DNA of 64,000 nt from Calliopsis andreniformis (lineage: Eukaryota; Arthropoda; Insecta; Hymenoptera; Andrenidae), in assembly GCF_051401765.1 (NCBI RefSeq), contig NW_027480463.1, positions 3,782,001-3,846,000 on the forward strand, in the 5' to 3' direction. A program made the position numbers and the translations under genes. Below, piece after piece: positions 13,301 through 26,220 of this stretch (positions within the stretch are counted from its first letter, which is position 1; every line of letters begins with the position of its first letter). The notes below the pieces were generated by a model. That model was not told the DNA's origin and ran no database searches. It saw nothing but the letters and a program-made list of their open reading frames with translations.

Positions 13301-14834
13301 TCAATCCTCAGTCCTCAATCCTCAATCCTCAATCTTCAATCCTCAATACTCAATCTTCAATCCTCAATCCTCAATCCTCAATCCTCAGTCCACGTTCTTC
13401 AATCCTCAATACCCAACCCTCAATCTTCAATCCTCAATCATCAATCCTCAGACCTCAAACATCAATACTCAACCCACAGTCCTCGTCCTCAATCCACAAC
13501 ACTCAATCCTCAATCCTCAACCTTCAATCATCAATATTCAATCTTCAATCCTCAATCATCAATCCTCAATCCTCAATCCTCAATCCTCAATGTACAATCC
13601 TCAATACCCAATCTTCAATCTTCAATCCTCGATCCTCAATCCTCAATCCCCAATCCTCAATCCTCAATCCCCAATCCTCAATCCTCAGTCCTCAAACCAC
13701 AATCCTGAATCCTCAATCCTGAATCCTCAATCTTCAATCCTCAATCCTCAATCCTCAATCCTCAATCCTCATTCTTCAATCCTCAATACCCGATCCTCAA
13801 TCTACAATCCTCAATCCTCAATCCTCAATTCTCAATCCTCAATCCTCAATACCCAATCCTCAATCTTCAATCCTCAATCCTCAATCCTCAATTCTCAACC
13901 CTCAATCCTCAATCCTCAGACCTCAAACATCAATACTCAACCCTCGGTCCTCGTCCTCAATCCACAACCCTCAACCCTCAATCCTCAATCTTCAATCATC
14001 AATATTCAATCTTCAATCCTCAATCCTCAATCCTCAATCATCAATCCTCAATCCTCAATGTTCAATCCTCAATACCCAATCCTCAATCTTCAATCCTCAA
14101 TCCTCAATTCTCAATCCTCGATGCTCAATCCTCAATCCTCAGTCCTCAAACCACAATCCTGAATCCTCAATCCTGAAACCTCAATCTTCAGGCCTCAGTC
14201 CTCAACAATCAGTTGTCAATCCTCAATCCTCAATAGAATATCGTCAGTTCAGAGTTTTCCATACGCAATACTCAATCTGCAATCTTCATATCTCTATCCA
14301 CAAACATCAATTCTCACCACTCAAACCTGAACACTCAGTCCCCAATCCTCAATCTTCAATCCTCAATCCTCAATCCTCAATCCTCAATCCTCAGTCCTCA
14401 AACCACAATCCTGGATCCTCAATCCTGAATCCTCAATCTTCAATCCTCAATCCTCAATCCTCAATCCTCAATCCTCATTCTTCAATCCTCAATACCCGAT
14501 CCTCAATCTTCAATCCTCAATCCTCAATCCTCAATTCTCAATCCTCAATCCTCAGTCCTCAGTCCTCAAACCTCAATCCTCAACCCTCAGACCTCATCGT
14601 CAATCCTCAATCCTCAATCCTCAACCCTTAATACTCAATCTTCAATCCTCAATACTCAATCTTCAATCCTCAATCCAAAATCCTCAATCTTCAATCCTCA
14701 ATACTCAATCTTCAATCCTCAATCCTCAATTCTGAATCCCGAATCCTCAATATTCAACACACAACACTCAACCACCAATCCTCAATACACAAGGATCAAT
14801 CCTCAATTCTCAATACTCAATAGAATATCCTGAA
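10320..14834 (+). repeat. Composite A/C higher-order unit, 4,515 bases, copy 1
   Basis: The H1 markers at 10,320 and 14,835 are 4,515 apart, and the H2 markers at 11,428 and 15,943 repeat at the same offset. Inside, successive H2 markers at 9,736, 11,428, 14,251 and 15,943 alternate 1,692 and 2,823 bases, so the unit is one short A-derived block plus one C block. The length is an exact multiple of seven (645 heptamers), unlike most other units here. Similarity to the next copy extends left of this start, to at least 9,075. Confidence 0.88.
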
Positions 14835-17800
14835 CTCTCATGGTTCAATACTCAAACCGCAATATTCAATAATCATGTCTCAATCCTCAAACATCAATCC
14901 TAAACACTCAATCCTCAACACTCAGTCCTCTCTCTTAAAGCCTCCATTCTCAACCCTCAATCCTCAAGCGTCAATCCTCAATCCTCAATCCTCAACACTC
15001 AATCCTCAGTCCTCAAACCTCAATACCGAATCCTCAATCCTGAATCCTCAACCTTCAGCCCTCAGTCCTCAACAATCAATTGTCAATCCTCAATCCTCAA
15101 CAGAATATCCTCAATTCACAGCTATCAATACTCAATCCCCATTCTTCAATCTTCAAATCTCAATCCACAAACGTCAATACCCATCACTCAACCCTCAACA
15201 CTAAGTCCTCAATCTTCAATCCTCAATCCTCAATCCTCAATCTTCAGCCCTCAATACTCAATGTTCAATCCTCAATCCTCAATTCTCAATCCTCAATACT
15301 CAATCCTCAATCGTCAATACTCAATCCCCAATCCTCAATCTTCAATCCTCAATCCTCAATCCTCAATCCTCAATCCTCAATCCTCAATCTTCAATCCTCA
15401 ATACTCAATCTTCAATCCTCAATCATCTACCCTAAATCCTCAATCCTCAATCCTCAATCCTCAATCCTCAATCTTCAATCCTCAATACTCAATCTTCAAT
15501 CCTCAATCCTCAATCCTCAATCCTCAGTCCTCATTCATCAATCCTCAATACCCAATCCTCAATCTTCAATCCTCAATCCTCAATTCTCAACCCTCAACCC
15601 TCAATCCTCAGACCTCAAACACCAATACTCAACCCTCAGTCCTCGTCCTCAATCCACAACCCTCAACCCTCAATCCTCAATCTTCAATCATCAATATTCA
15701 ATCTTCAATCCTCAATCCTCAATCCTCAATCATCAATCTTCAATCCTCAATGTTCAATCCTCAATACCCAATCCTCAATCTTCAATCCTCAATCCTCAAT
15801 TCTCAATCCTCGATGCTCAATCCTCAATCCTCAGTCCTCAAACCACAATCCTGAATCCTCAATCCTGAAACCTCAATCTTCAGGCCTCAGTCCTCAACAA
15901 TCAGTTGTCAATCCTCAATCCTCAATAGAATATCGTCAGTTCAGAGTTTTCCATACGCAATACTCAATCTGCAATCTTCATATCTCTATGCACAAACATC
16001 AATTCTCACCACTCAAACCTGAACACTCAGTCCCCAATCCTCAATCTTCAATCCTCAATCCTCAATCCTCAATCCTCAATCCTCAGTCCTCAAACCACAA
16101 TCCTGGATCCTCAATCATGAATCCTCAATCTTCAGATCTCAGTCCTCAACAATCAGTTGTCAATTCTCAATCCTCAATAGAATATCATCAATTCACAGTT
16201 TTCAATACTCAATACTCAAACTGCAATCTTTAAATCTCTATCCTCAAACACCAATTCTCATCACTCAACCCTCAATACTCAGTCCCCAGTCCTCAATCTT
16301 CAATCCTCAATCCTCAATCCTCAATCCTCAATCCTCAACATTCAATCCTCAATACTCAATCTTCCATCCTCAATCCTCAATCCTCAATCCTCAATCCTCA
16401 ATCTTCAATGCTCAATCCTCAATCCTCAATACTCAATCCTCAATACCCAATCCTAAATCTTTAACCCTCAATCCTCAATCCTCAATTCTCAATCCTCAAT
16501 CCTCAGTCCTCAGTCCTCAAACCTAAATCCTCAACCCTCAGCCCTCATCGTCAATCCTCAATCCTCAATCCTCAATCCTCAATCTTCAATCCTGAATACA
16601 CGATCTTCAATCCTCAATTCTCAATACTCAATCCTCAATACTTAATCCTCAATCGTCAATCCTCAATCACCAATCCTCAATCCTCATTCTTCAATCCTTA
16701 ATACCCAATCCTCAATCTTCAATCCTCAATCCTCAATCCTCAATTCTCAATCCTCAATCCTCAATCCTCAGACCTCAGTCATCAATACACAACCCTCAGT
16801 CCTCGTCCTCAATCCACAGCCCTCAATCCTCAACCCTCAATCTTCAATCATCAATATTCAGTCTTCCGTCCTCAATCCTCAATCCCCAATCCTCAATGTC
16901 CAATCCGCAATACCCAATCCTCAATCTTCAATCCTCAATCCTCAATCCTCAATCCTCAATCCTCAATCCTCAATCCTCAATCCTCAATCCTCAATCCTCA
17001 GTCCTCAAACCTCAATCCTGGATCCTCAATCCTGAATCCTCAATCTTCAGTCCTCAATACCCAATGTTCAGTCCTCAATCCTCAGTTCTCAATCCTCAAT
17101 ACTCAATCCTCAATCGTCAATCCTCAATCCCCAATCCTCAATCTTCAATCCTCAATCCTCAATCCTCAATCCTCAATCCTCAATCTTCAATCCTCAATAC
17201 TCAATCTTCAATCCTCAATCCAAAATCCTCAATCCTCAATACCAGATCCTCAATCTTCAATCCTCAACCCTCAATCCTCAATTGTCAATCCTCAATCCTC
17301 AATCCTCAGACCTCAGGCATCAATACTCAACCCTCAGTCCTCGTCGTCAATCCACAACCCTCAATGCTCAATCCTCAATCCTCAATCCTCAATCCTCAGT
17401 CCTCAAACCACAATCCTGGATTCTCAATCATGAATCCTCAATCTTCAGATCTCAGTCCTCAACAATCAGTTGTCAATTCTCAATCCTCAATAGAATATCA
17501 TCAATTCACAGTTTTCAATACTCAATACTCAATCTGCATTCTTCAAATCTCTATCCACAAACATCAATTCTCGTCACTCAACCCTCAACACTCAGTCCTC
17601 AATGTTCAATCCTCAATCCTCAATTCTCAATCCTCAATCATCAATCCTCAATCTTCAATAATCAATCCTCAATCCTCAATACTCAATCCTCAATTCTCAA
17701 TCATCAATCCTCAACCTTCAATCCTCAATACTCAATCTTTAATCCTCAATCCTCAATCCTCAATCTTCAATCCTCAATCCTCAATCCTCAATCCTCAATC

Positions 17801-18751
17801 CTCAATCCTCAGTCCTCAATCCTCAATCCTCAATCTTCAATCCTCAATACTCAATCTTCAATCCTCAATCCTCAATCCTCAATCCTCAGTCCACGTTCTT
17901 CGATCCTCAATACCCAACCCTCAATCTTCAATCCTCAATCATCAATCCTCAGACCTCAAACATCAATACTCAACCCACAGTCCTCGTCCTCAATCCACAA
18001 CACTCAATCCTCAATCCTCAACCTTCAATCATCAATATTCAATCTTCAATCCTCAATCATCAATCCTCAATCCTCAATCCTCAATCCTCAATGTACAATC
18101 CTCAATACCCAATCTTCAATCTTCAATCCTCGATCCTCAATCCTCAATCCCCAATCCTCAATCCTCAATCCCCAATCCTCAATCCTCAGTCCTCAAACCA
18201 CAATCCTGAATCCTCAATCCTGAATCCTCAATCTTCAATCCTCAATCCTCAATCCTCAATCCTCAATCCTCATTCTTCAATCCTCAATACCCGATCCTCA
18301 ATCTACAATCCTGAATCCTCAATCCTCAATTCTCAATCCTCAATCCTCAATACCCAATCCTCAATCTTCAATCCTCAATCCTCAATCCTCAATTCTCAAC
18401 CCTCAATCCTCAATCCTCAGACCTCAAACATCAATACTCAACCCTCGGTCCTCGTTCTCAATCCACAACCCTCAACCCTCAATCCTCAATCTTCAATCAT
18501 CAATATTCAATCTTCAATCCTCAATCCTCAATCCTCAATCATCAATCCTCAATCCTCAATGTTCAATCCTCAATACCCAATCCTCAATCTTCAATCCTCA
18601 ATCCTCAATTCTCAATCCTCGATGCTCAATCCTCAATCCTCAGTCCTCAAACCACAATCCTGAATCCTCAATCCTGAAACCTCAATCTTCAGGCCTCAGT
18701 CCTCAACAATCAGTTGTCAATCCTCAATCCTCAATAGAATATCGTCAGTTC
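14835..18751 (+). repeat. Composite A/C higher-order unit, copy 2, running into type C array
   Basis: It matches copy 1 with offset 4,515 up to about 16,900, then with offset 4,501 (a 14-base, two-heptamer loss) to about 18,920, where the two diverge. There copy 1 continues CTGGATCCTCAATCCTGAAT and this copy has CTGGATCCTCAATCATGAAT, leading into a further H3 module. A variant near 14,878 (CATGTCTC for CATATCTC) is private to this copy. Its right half is the closest relative of the following C unit: both carry TTCGATCC, CTACAATCCTGAAT and CTCGTTCTC variants. Confidence 0.85.
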
Positions 18752-21567
18752 AGAGTTTTCCATACGCAATACTCAATCTGCAATCTTCATATCTCTATCC
18801 ACAAACATCAATTCTCACCACTCAAACCTGAACACTCAGTCCCCAATCCTCAATCTTCAATCCTCAATCCTCAATCCTCAATCCTCAATCCTCAGTCCTC
18901 AAACCACAATCCTGGATCCTCAATCATGAATCCTCAATCTTCAGATCTCAGTCCTCAACAATCAGTTGTCAATTCTCAATCCTCAATAGAATATCATCAA
19001 TTCACAGTTTTCAATACTCAATACTCAATCTGCAATCTTTAAATCTCTATCCTCAAACACCAATTCTCATCACTCAACCCTCAATACTCAGTCCCCAGTC
19101 CTCAATCTTCAATCCTCAATCCTCAATCCTCAATCCTCAATCCTCAACATTCAATCCTCAATACTCAATCTTCAATCCTCAATCCTCAATCCTCAATCCT
19201 CAATCTTCAATCCTCAATCCTCAATCCTCAATACTCAATCCTCAATACCCAATCCTAAATCTTTAACCCTCAATCCTCAATCCTCAATTCTCAATCCTCA
19301 ATCCTCAGTCCTCAGTCCTCAAACCTAAATCCTCAACCCTCAGCCCTCATCGTCAATCCTCAATCCTCAATCCTCAAACCTCAATCTTCAATCCTGAATA
19401 CACGATCTTCAATCCTCAATTCTCAATACTCAATCCTCAATACTTAATCCTCAATCGTCAATCCTCAATCACCAATCCTCAATCCTCATTCTTCAATCCT
19501 TAATACCCAATCCTCAATCTTCAATCCTCAATCCTCAATCCTCAATTCTCAATCCTCAATCCTCAATCCTCAGACCTCAGACATCAATACACAACCCTCA
19601 GTCCTCGTCCTCAATCCACAGCCCTCAATCCTCAACCCTCAATCTTCAATCATCAATATTCAGTCTTCCGTCCTCAATCCTCAATCCCCAATCCTCAATG
19701 TTCAATCCGCAATACCCAATCCTCAATCTTCAATCCTCAATCCTCAATCCTCAATCCTCAATCCTCAATCCTCAATCCTCAATCCTCAATCCTCAATCCT
19801 CAGTCCTCAAACCTCAATCCTGGATCCTCAATCCTGAATCCTCAATCTTCAGTCCTCAATACCCAATGTTCAGTCCTCAATCCTCAGTTCTCAATCCTCA
19901 ATACTCAATCCTCAATCGTCAATCCTCAATCCCCAATCCTCAATCTTCAATCCTCAATCCTCAATCCTCAATCCTCAATCCTCAATCTTCAATCCTCAAT
20001 ACTCAATCTTCAATCCTCAATCCAAAATCCTCAATCCTCAATACCCAATCCTCAATCTTCAATCCTCAATCCTCAATCCTCAATTCTCAATCCTCAATCC
20101 TCAATCCTCAGACCTCAGGCATCAATACTCAACCCTCAGTCCTCGTCGTCAATCCACAACCCTCAATGCTCAATCCTCAATCCTCAATCCTCAATCCTCA
20201 ATCCTCAATCCTCAGTCCTCAAACCACAATCCTGGATTCTCAATCATGAATCCTCAATCTTCAGATCTCAGTCCTCAACAATCAGTTGTCAATTCTCAAT
20301 CCTCAATAGAATATCATCAATTCACAGTTTTCAATACTCAATACTCAATCTGCATTCTTCAAATCTCTATCCACAAACATCAATTCTCGTCACTCAACCC
20401 TCAACACTCAGTCCTCAATGTTCAATCCTCAATCCTCAATTCTCAATCCTCAATCATCAATCCTCAATCTTCAATAATCAATCCTCAATCCTCAATACTC
20501 AATCCTCAATTCTCAATCATCAATCCTCAACCTTCAATCCTCAATACTCAATCTTTAATCCTCAATCCTCAATCCTCAATCTTCAATCCTCAATCCTCAA
20601 TCCTCAATCCTCAATCCTCAATCCTCAGTCCTCAATCCTCAATCCTCAATCTTCAATCCTCAATACTCAATCTTCAATCCTCAATCCTCAATCCTCAATC
20701 CTCAGTCCACGTTCTTCGATCCTCAATACCCAACCCTCAATCTTCAATCCTCAATCATCAATCCTCAGACCTCAAACATCAATACTCAACCCACAGTCCT
20801 CGTCCTCAATCCACAACACTCAATCCTCAATCCTCAACCTTCAATCATCAATATTCAATCTTCAATCCTCAATCATCAATCCTCAATCCTCAATCCTCAA
20901 TCCTCAATGTACAATCCTCAATACCCAATCTTCAATCTTCAATCCTCGATCCTCAATCCTCAATCCCCAATCCTCAATCCTCAATCCCCAATCCTCAATC
21001 CTCAGTCCTCAAACCACAATCCTGAATCCTCAATCCTGAATCCTCAATCTTCAATCCTCAATCCTCAATCCTCAATCCTCAATCCTCATTCTTCAATCCT
21101 CAATACCCGATCCTCAATCTACAATCCTGAATCCTCAATCCTCAATTCTCAATCCTCAATCCTCAATACCCAATCCTCAATCTTCAATCCTCAATCCTCA
21201 ATCCTCAATTCTCAACCCTCAATCCTCAATCCTCAGACCTCAAACATCAATACTCAACCCTCGGTCCTCGTTCTCAATCCACAACCCTCAACCCTCAATC
21301 CTCAATCTTCAATCATCAATATTCAATCTTCAATCCTCAATCCTCAATCCTCAATCATCAATCCTCAATCCTCAATGTTCAATCCTCAATACCCAATCCT
21401 CAATCTTCAATCCTCAATCCTCAATTCTCAATCCTCGATGCTCAATCCTCAATCCTCAGTCCTCAAACCACAATCCTGAATCCTCAATCCTGAAACCTCA
21501 ATCTTCAGGCCTCAGTCCTCAACAATCAGTTGTCAATCCTCAATCCTCAATAGAATATCGTCAGTTC
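18752..21567 (+). repeat. Type C higher-order unit, 2,816 bases, copy 1
   Basis: It is bounded by H2 markers AGAGTTTTCC at 18,752 and 21,568. It contains an H3 core at 18,989 and a second H3-type core at 20,309 whose tail reads CTGCATTCTTC instead of CTGCAATCTTT. H1 and H4 are absent, which is the main difference from type A. It shares TTCGATCC near 20,716, a CTACAATCCTGAAT near 21,118 and CTCGTTCTC near 21,267 with the block just before it. Confidence 0.9.
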
Positions 21568-24383
21568 AGAGTTTTCCATACGCAATACTCAATCTGCAAT
21601 CTTCATATCTCTATCCACAAACATCAATTCTCACCACTCAAACCTGAACACTCAGTCCCCAATCCTCAATCTTCAATCCTCAATCCTCAATCCTCAATCC
21701 TCAATCCTCAGTCCTCAAACCACAATCCTGGATCCTCAATCATGAATCCTCAATCTTCAGATCTCAGTCCTCAACAATCAGTTGTCAATTCTCAATCCTC
21801 AATAGAATATCATCAATTCACAGTTTTCAATACTCAATACTCAATCTGCAATCTTTAAATCTCTATCCTCAAACACCAATTCTCATCACTCAACCCTCAA
21901 TACTCAGTCCCCAGTCCTCAATCTTCAATCCTCAATCCTCAATCCTCAATCCTCAATCCTCAACATTCAATCCTCAATACTCAATCTTCAATCCTCAATC
22001 CTCAATCCTCAATCCTCAATCTTCAATCCTCAATCCTCAATCCTCAATACTCAATCCTCAATACCCAATCCTAAATCTTTAACCCTCAATCCTCAATCCT
22101 CAATTCTCAATCCTCAATCCTCAGTCCTCAGTCCTCAAACCTAAATCCTCAACCCTCAGCCCTCATCGTCAATCCTCAATCCTCAATCCTCAAACCTCAA
22201 TCTTCAATCCTGAATACACGATCTTCAATCCTCAATTCTCAATACTCAATCCTCAATACTTAATCCTCAATCGTCAATCCTCAATCACCAATCCTCAATC
22301 CTCATTCTTCAATCCTTAATACCCAATCCTCAATCTTCAATCCTCAATCCTCAATCCTCAATTCTCAATCCTCAATCCTCAATCCTCAGACCTCAGACAT
22401 CAATACACAACCCTCAGTCCTCGTCCTCAATCCACAGCCCTCAATCCTCAACCCTCAATCTTCAATCATCAATATTCAGTCTTCCGTCCTCAATCCTCAA
22501 TCCCCAATCCTCAATGTTCAATCCGCAATACCCAATCCTCAATCTTCAATCCTCAATCCTCAATCCTCAATCCTCAATCCTCAATCCTCAATCCTCAATC
22601 CTCAATCCTCAATCCTCAGTCCTCAAACCTCAATCCTGGATCCTCAATCCTGAATCCTCAATCTTCAGTCCTCAATACCCAATGTTCAGTCCTCAATCCT
22701 CAGTTCTCAATCCTCAATACTCAATCCTCAATCGTCAATCCTCAATCCCCAATCCTCAATCTTCAATCCTCAATCCTCAATCCTCAATCCTCAATCCTCA
22801 ATCTTCAATCCTCAATACTCAATCTTCAATCCTCAATCCAAAATCCTCAATCCTCAATACCCAATCCTCAATCTTCAATCCTCAATCCTCAATCCTCAAT
22901 TCTCAATCCTCAATCCTCAATCCTCAGACCTCAGGCATCAATACTCAACCCTCAGTCCTCGTCGTCAATCCACAACCCTCAATGCTCAATCCTCAATCCT
23001 CAATCCTCAATCCTCAATCCTCAATCCTCAGTCCTCAAACCACAATCCTGGATTCTCAATCATGAATCCTCAATCTTCAGATCTCAGTCCTCAACAATCA
23101 GTTGTCAATTCTCAATCCTCAATAGAATATCATCAATTCACAGTTTTCAATACTCAATACTCAATCTGCATTCTTCAAATCTCTATCCACAAACATCAAT
23201 TCTCGTCACTCAACCCTCAACACTCAGTCCTCAATGTTCAATCCTCAATCCTCAATTCTCAATCCTCAATCATCAATCCTCAATCTTCAATAATCAATCC
23301 TCAATCCTCAATACTCAATCCTCAATTCTCAATCATCAATCCTCAACCTTCAATCCTCAATACTCAATCTTTAATCCTCAATCCTCAATCCTCAATCTTC
23401 AATCCTCAATCCTCAATCCTCAATCCTCAATCCTCAATCCTCAGTCCTCAATCCTCAATCCTCAATCTTCAATCCTCAATACTCAATCTTCAATCCTCAA
23501 TCCTCAATCCTCAATCCTCAGTCCACGTTCTTCAATCCTCAATACCCAACCCTCAATCTTCAATCCTCAATCATCAATCCTCAGACCTCAAACATCAATA
23601 CTCAACCCACAGTCCTCGTCCTCAATCCACAACACTCAATCCTCAATCCTCAACCTTCAATCATCAATATTCAATCTTCAATCCTCAATCATCAATCCTC
23701 AATCCTCAATCCTCAATCCTCAATGTACAATCCTCAATACCCAATCTTCAATCTTCAATCCTCGATCCTCAATCCTCAATCCCCAATCCTCAATCCTCAA
23801 TCCCCAATCCTCAATCCTCAGTCCTCAAACCACAATCCTGAATCCTCAATCCTGAATCCTCAATCTTCAATCCTCAATCCTCAATCCTCAATCCTCAATC
23901 CTCATTCTTCAATCCTCAATACCCGATCCTCAATCTACAATCCTCAATCCTCAATCCTCAATTCCCAATCCTCAATCCTCAATACCCAATCCTCAATCTT
24001 CAATCCTCAATCCTCAATCCTCAATTCTCAACCCTCAATCCTCAATCCTCAGACCTCAAACATCAATACTCAACCCTCGGTCCTCGTCCTCAATCCACAA
24101 CCCTCAACCCTCAATCCTCAATCTTCAATCATCAATATTCAATCTTCAATCCTCAATCCTCAATCCTCAATCATCAATCCTCAATCCTCAATGTTCAATC
24201 CTCAATACCCAATCCTCAATCTTCAATCCTCAATCCTCAATTCTCAATCCTCGATGCTCAATCCTCAATCCTCAGTCCTCAAACCACAATCCTGAATCCT
24301 CAATCCTGAAACCTCAATCTTCAGGCCTCAGTCCTCAACAATCAGTTGTCAATCCTCAATCCTCAATAGAATATCGTCAGTTC
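21568..24383 (+). repeat. Type C higher-order unit, 2,816 bases, copy 2
   Basis: It has the same marker order and spacing as copy 1 (H2 at 21,568 and 24,384, H3 cores at 21,805 and 23,125). It lacks the three variants shared by the two preceding blocks: here TTCAATCC near 23,530, CTACAATCCTCAAT near 23,934 and CTCGTCCTC near 24,083. It has a private TTCCCAATCC near 23,962. Copy relationships can therefore be ordered from the sequence. Confidence 0.9.
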
Positions 24384-26220
24384 AGAGTTTTCCATACGCA
24401 ATACTCAATCTGCAATCTTCATATCTCTATCCACAAACATCAATTCTCACCACTCAAACCTGAACACTCAGTCCCCAATCCTCAATCTTCAATCCTCAAT
24501 CCTCAATCCTCAATCCTCAATCCTCAGTCCTCAAACCACAATCCTGGATCCTCAATCATGAATCCTCAATCTTCAGATCTCAGTCCTCAACAATCAGTTG
24601 TCAATTCTCAATCCTCAATAGAATATCATCAATTCACAGTTTTCAATACTCAATACTCAATCTGCAATCTTTAAATCTCTATCCTCAAACACCAATTCTC
24701 ATCACTCAACCCTCAATACTCAGTCCCCAGTCCTCAATCTTCAATCCTCAATCCTCAATCCTCAATCCTCAATCCTCAACATTCAATCCTCAATACTCAA
24801 TCTTCAATCCTCAATCCTCAATCCTCAATCCTCAATCTTCAATCCTCAATCCTCAATCCTCAATACTCAATCCTCAATACCCAATCCTAAATCTTTAACC
24901 CTCAATCCTCAATCCTCAATTCTCAATCCTCAATCCTCAGTCCTCAGTCCTCAAACCTAAATCCTCAACCCTCAGCCCTCATCGTCAATCCTCAATCCTC
25001 AATCCTCAATCCTCAATCTTCAATCCTGAATACACGATCTTCAATCCTCAATTCTCAATACTCAATCCTCAATACTCAATCCTCAATCGTCAATCCTCAA
25101 TCACCAATCCTCAATCCTCATTCTTCAATCCTTAATACCCAATCCTCAATCTTCAATCCTCAATCCTCAATCCTCAATTCTCAATCCTCAATCCTCAATC
25201 CTCAGACCTCAGACATCAATACACAACCCTCAGTCCTCGTCCTCAATCCACAGCCCTCAATCCTCAACCCTCAATCTTCAATCATCAATATTCAGTCTTC
25301 CGTCCTCAATCCTCAATCCTCAATCCTCAATCCTCAATCCTCAATGTTCAATCCGCAATACCCAATCCTCAATCTTCAATCCTCAATCCTCAATCCTCAA
25401 TCCTCAATCCTCAATCCTCAATCCTCAATCCTCAATCCTCAATCCTCAGTCCTCAAACCTCAATCCTGGATCCTCAATCCTGAATCCTCAATCTTCAGTC
25501 CTCAATACCCAATGTTCAGACCTCAATCCTCAGTTCTCAATCCTCAATACTCAATCCTCAATCGTCAATCCTCAATCCCCAATCCTCAATCTTCAATCCT
25601 CAATCCTCAATCCTCAATCCTCAATCCTCAATCTTCAATCCTCAGACCTCAGACATCAATACTCAACCCTCAGTCCTCGTCGTCAATCCAAAATCCTCAA
25701 TCCTCAATACCCAATCCTCAATCTTCAATCCTCAATCATCAATCCTCAATTCTCAATCCTCAATCCTTAATCCTCAGACCTCAGACATCAATACTCAACC
25801 CTCAGTCCTCGTCGTCAATCCACAACCCTCAATGCTCAATCCTCAATCCTCAATCCTCAATCCTCAATCCTCAATCCTCAGTCCTCAAACCACAATCCTG
25901 GATTCTCAGTCATGAATCCTCAATCTTCAGATCTCAGTCCTCAACAATCAGTTGTCAATTCTCAATCCTCAATAGAATATCATCAATTCACAGTTTTCAA
26001 TACTCAATACTCAATCTGCATTCTTCAAATCTCTATCCACAAACATCAATTCTCGTCACTCAACCCTCAACACTCAGTCCTCAATGTTCAATCCTCAATC
26101 CTCAATTCTCAATCCTCAATCATCAATCCTCAATCTTCAATAATCAATCCTCAATCCTCAATACTCAATCCTCAATTCTCAATCATCAATCCTCAACCTT
26201 CAATCCTCAATACTCAATCT
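24384..26220 (+). repeat. Type C partial unit with a local internal duplication
   Basis: It starts like the other C units (H3 cores at 24,621 and 25,975). Near 25,643 and 25,775 the string CAGACCTCAGACATC occurs twice, about 132 bases apart, each followed by CTCGTCGTC. The other C units have a single copy there. Spacing of flanking markers is about 34 bases longer than 2,816, so the duplication was accompanied by a loss. The unit joins the 14 kb duplicated block at about 26,220. Confidence 0.75.
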
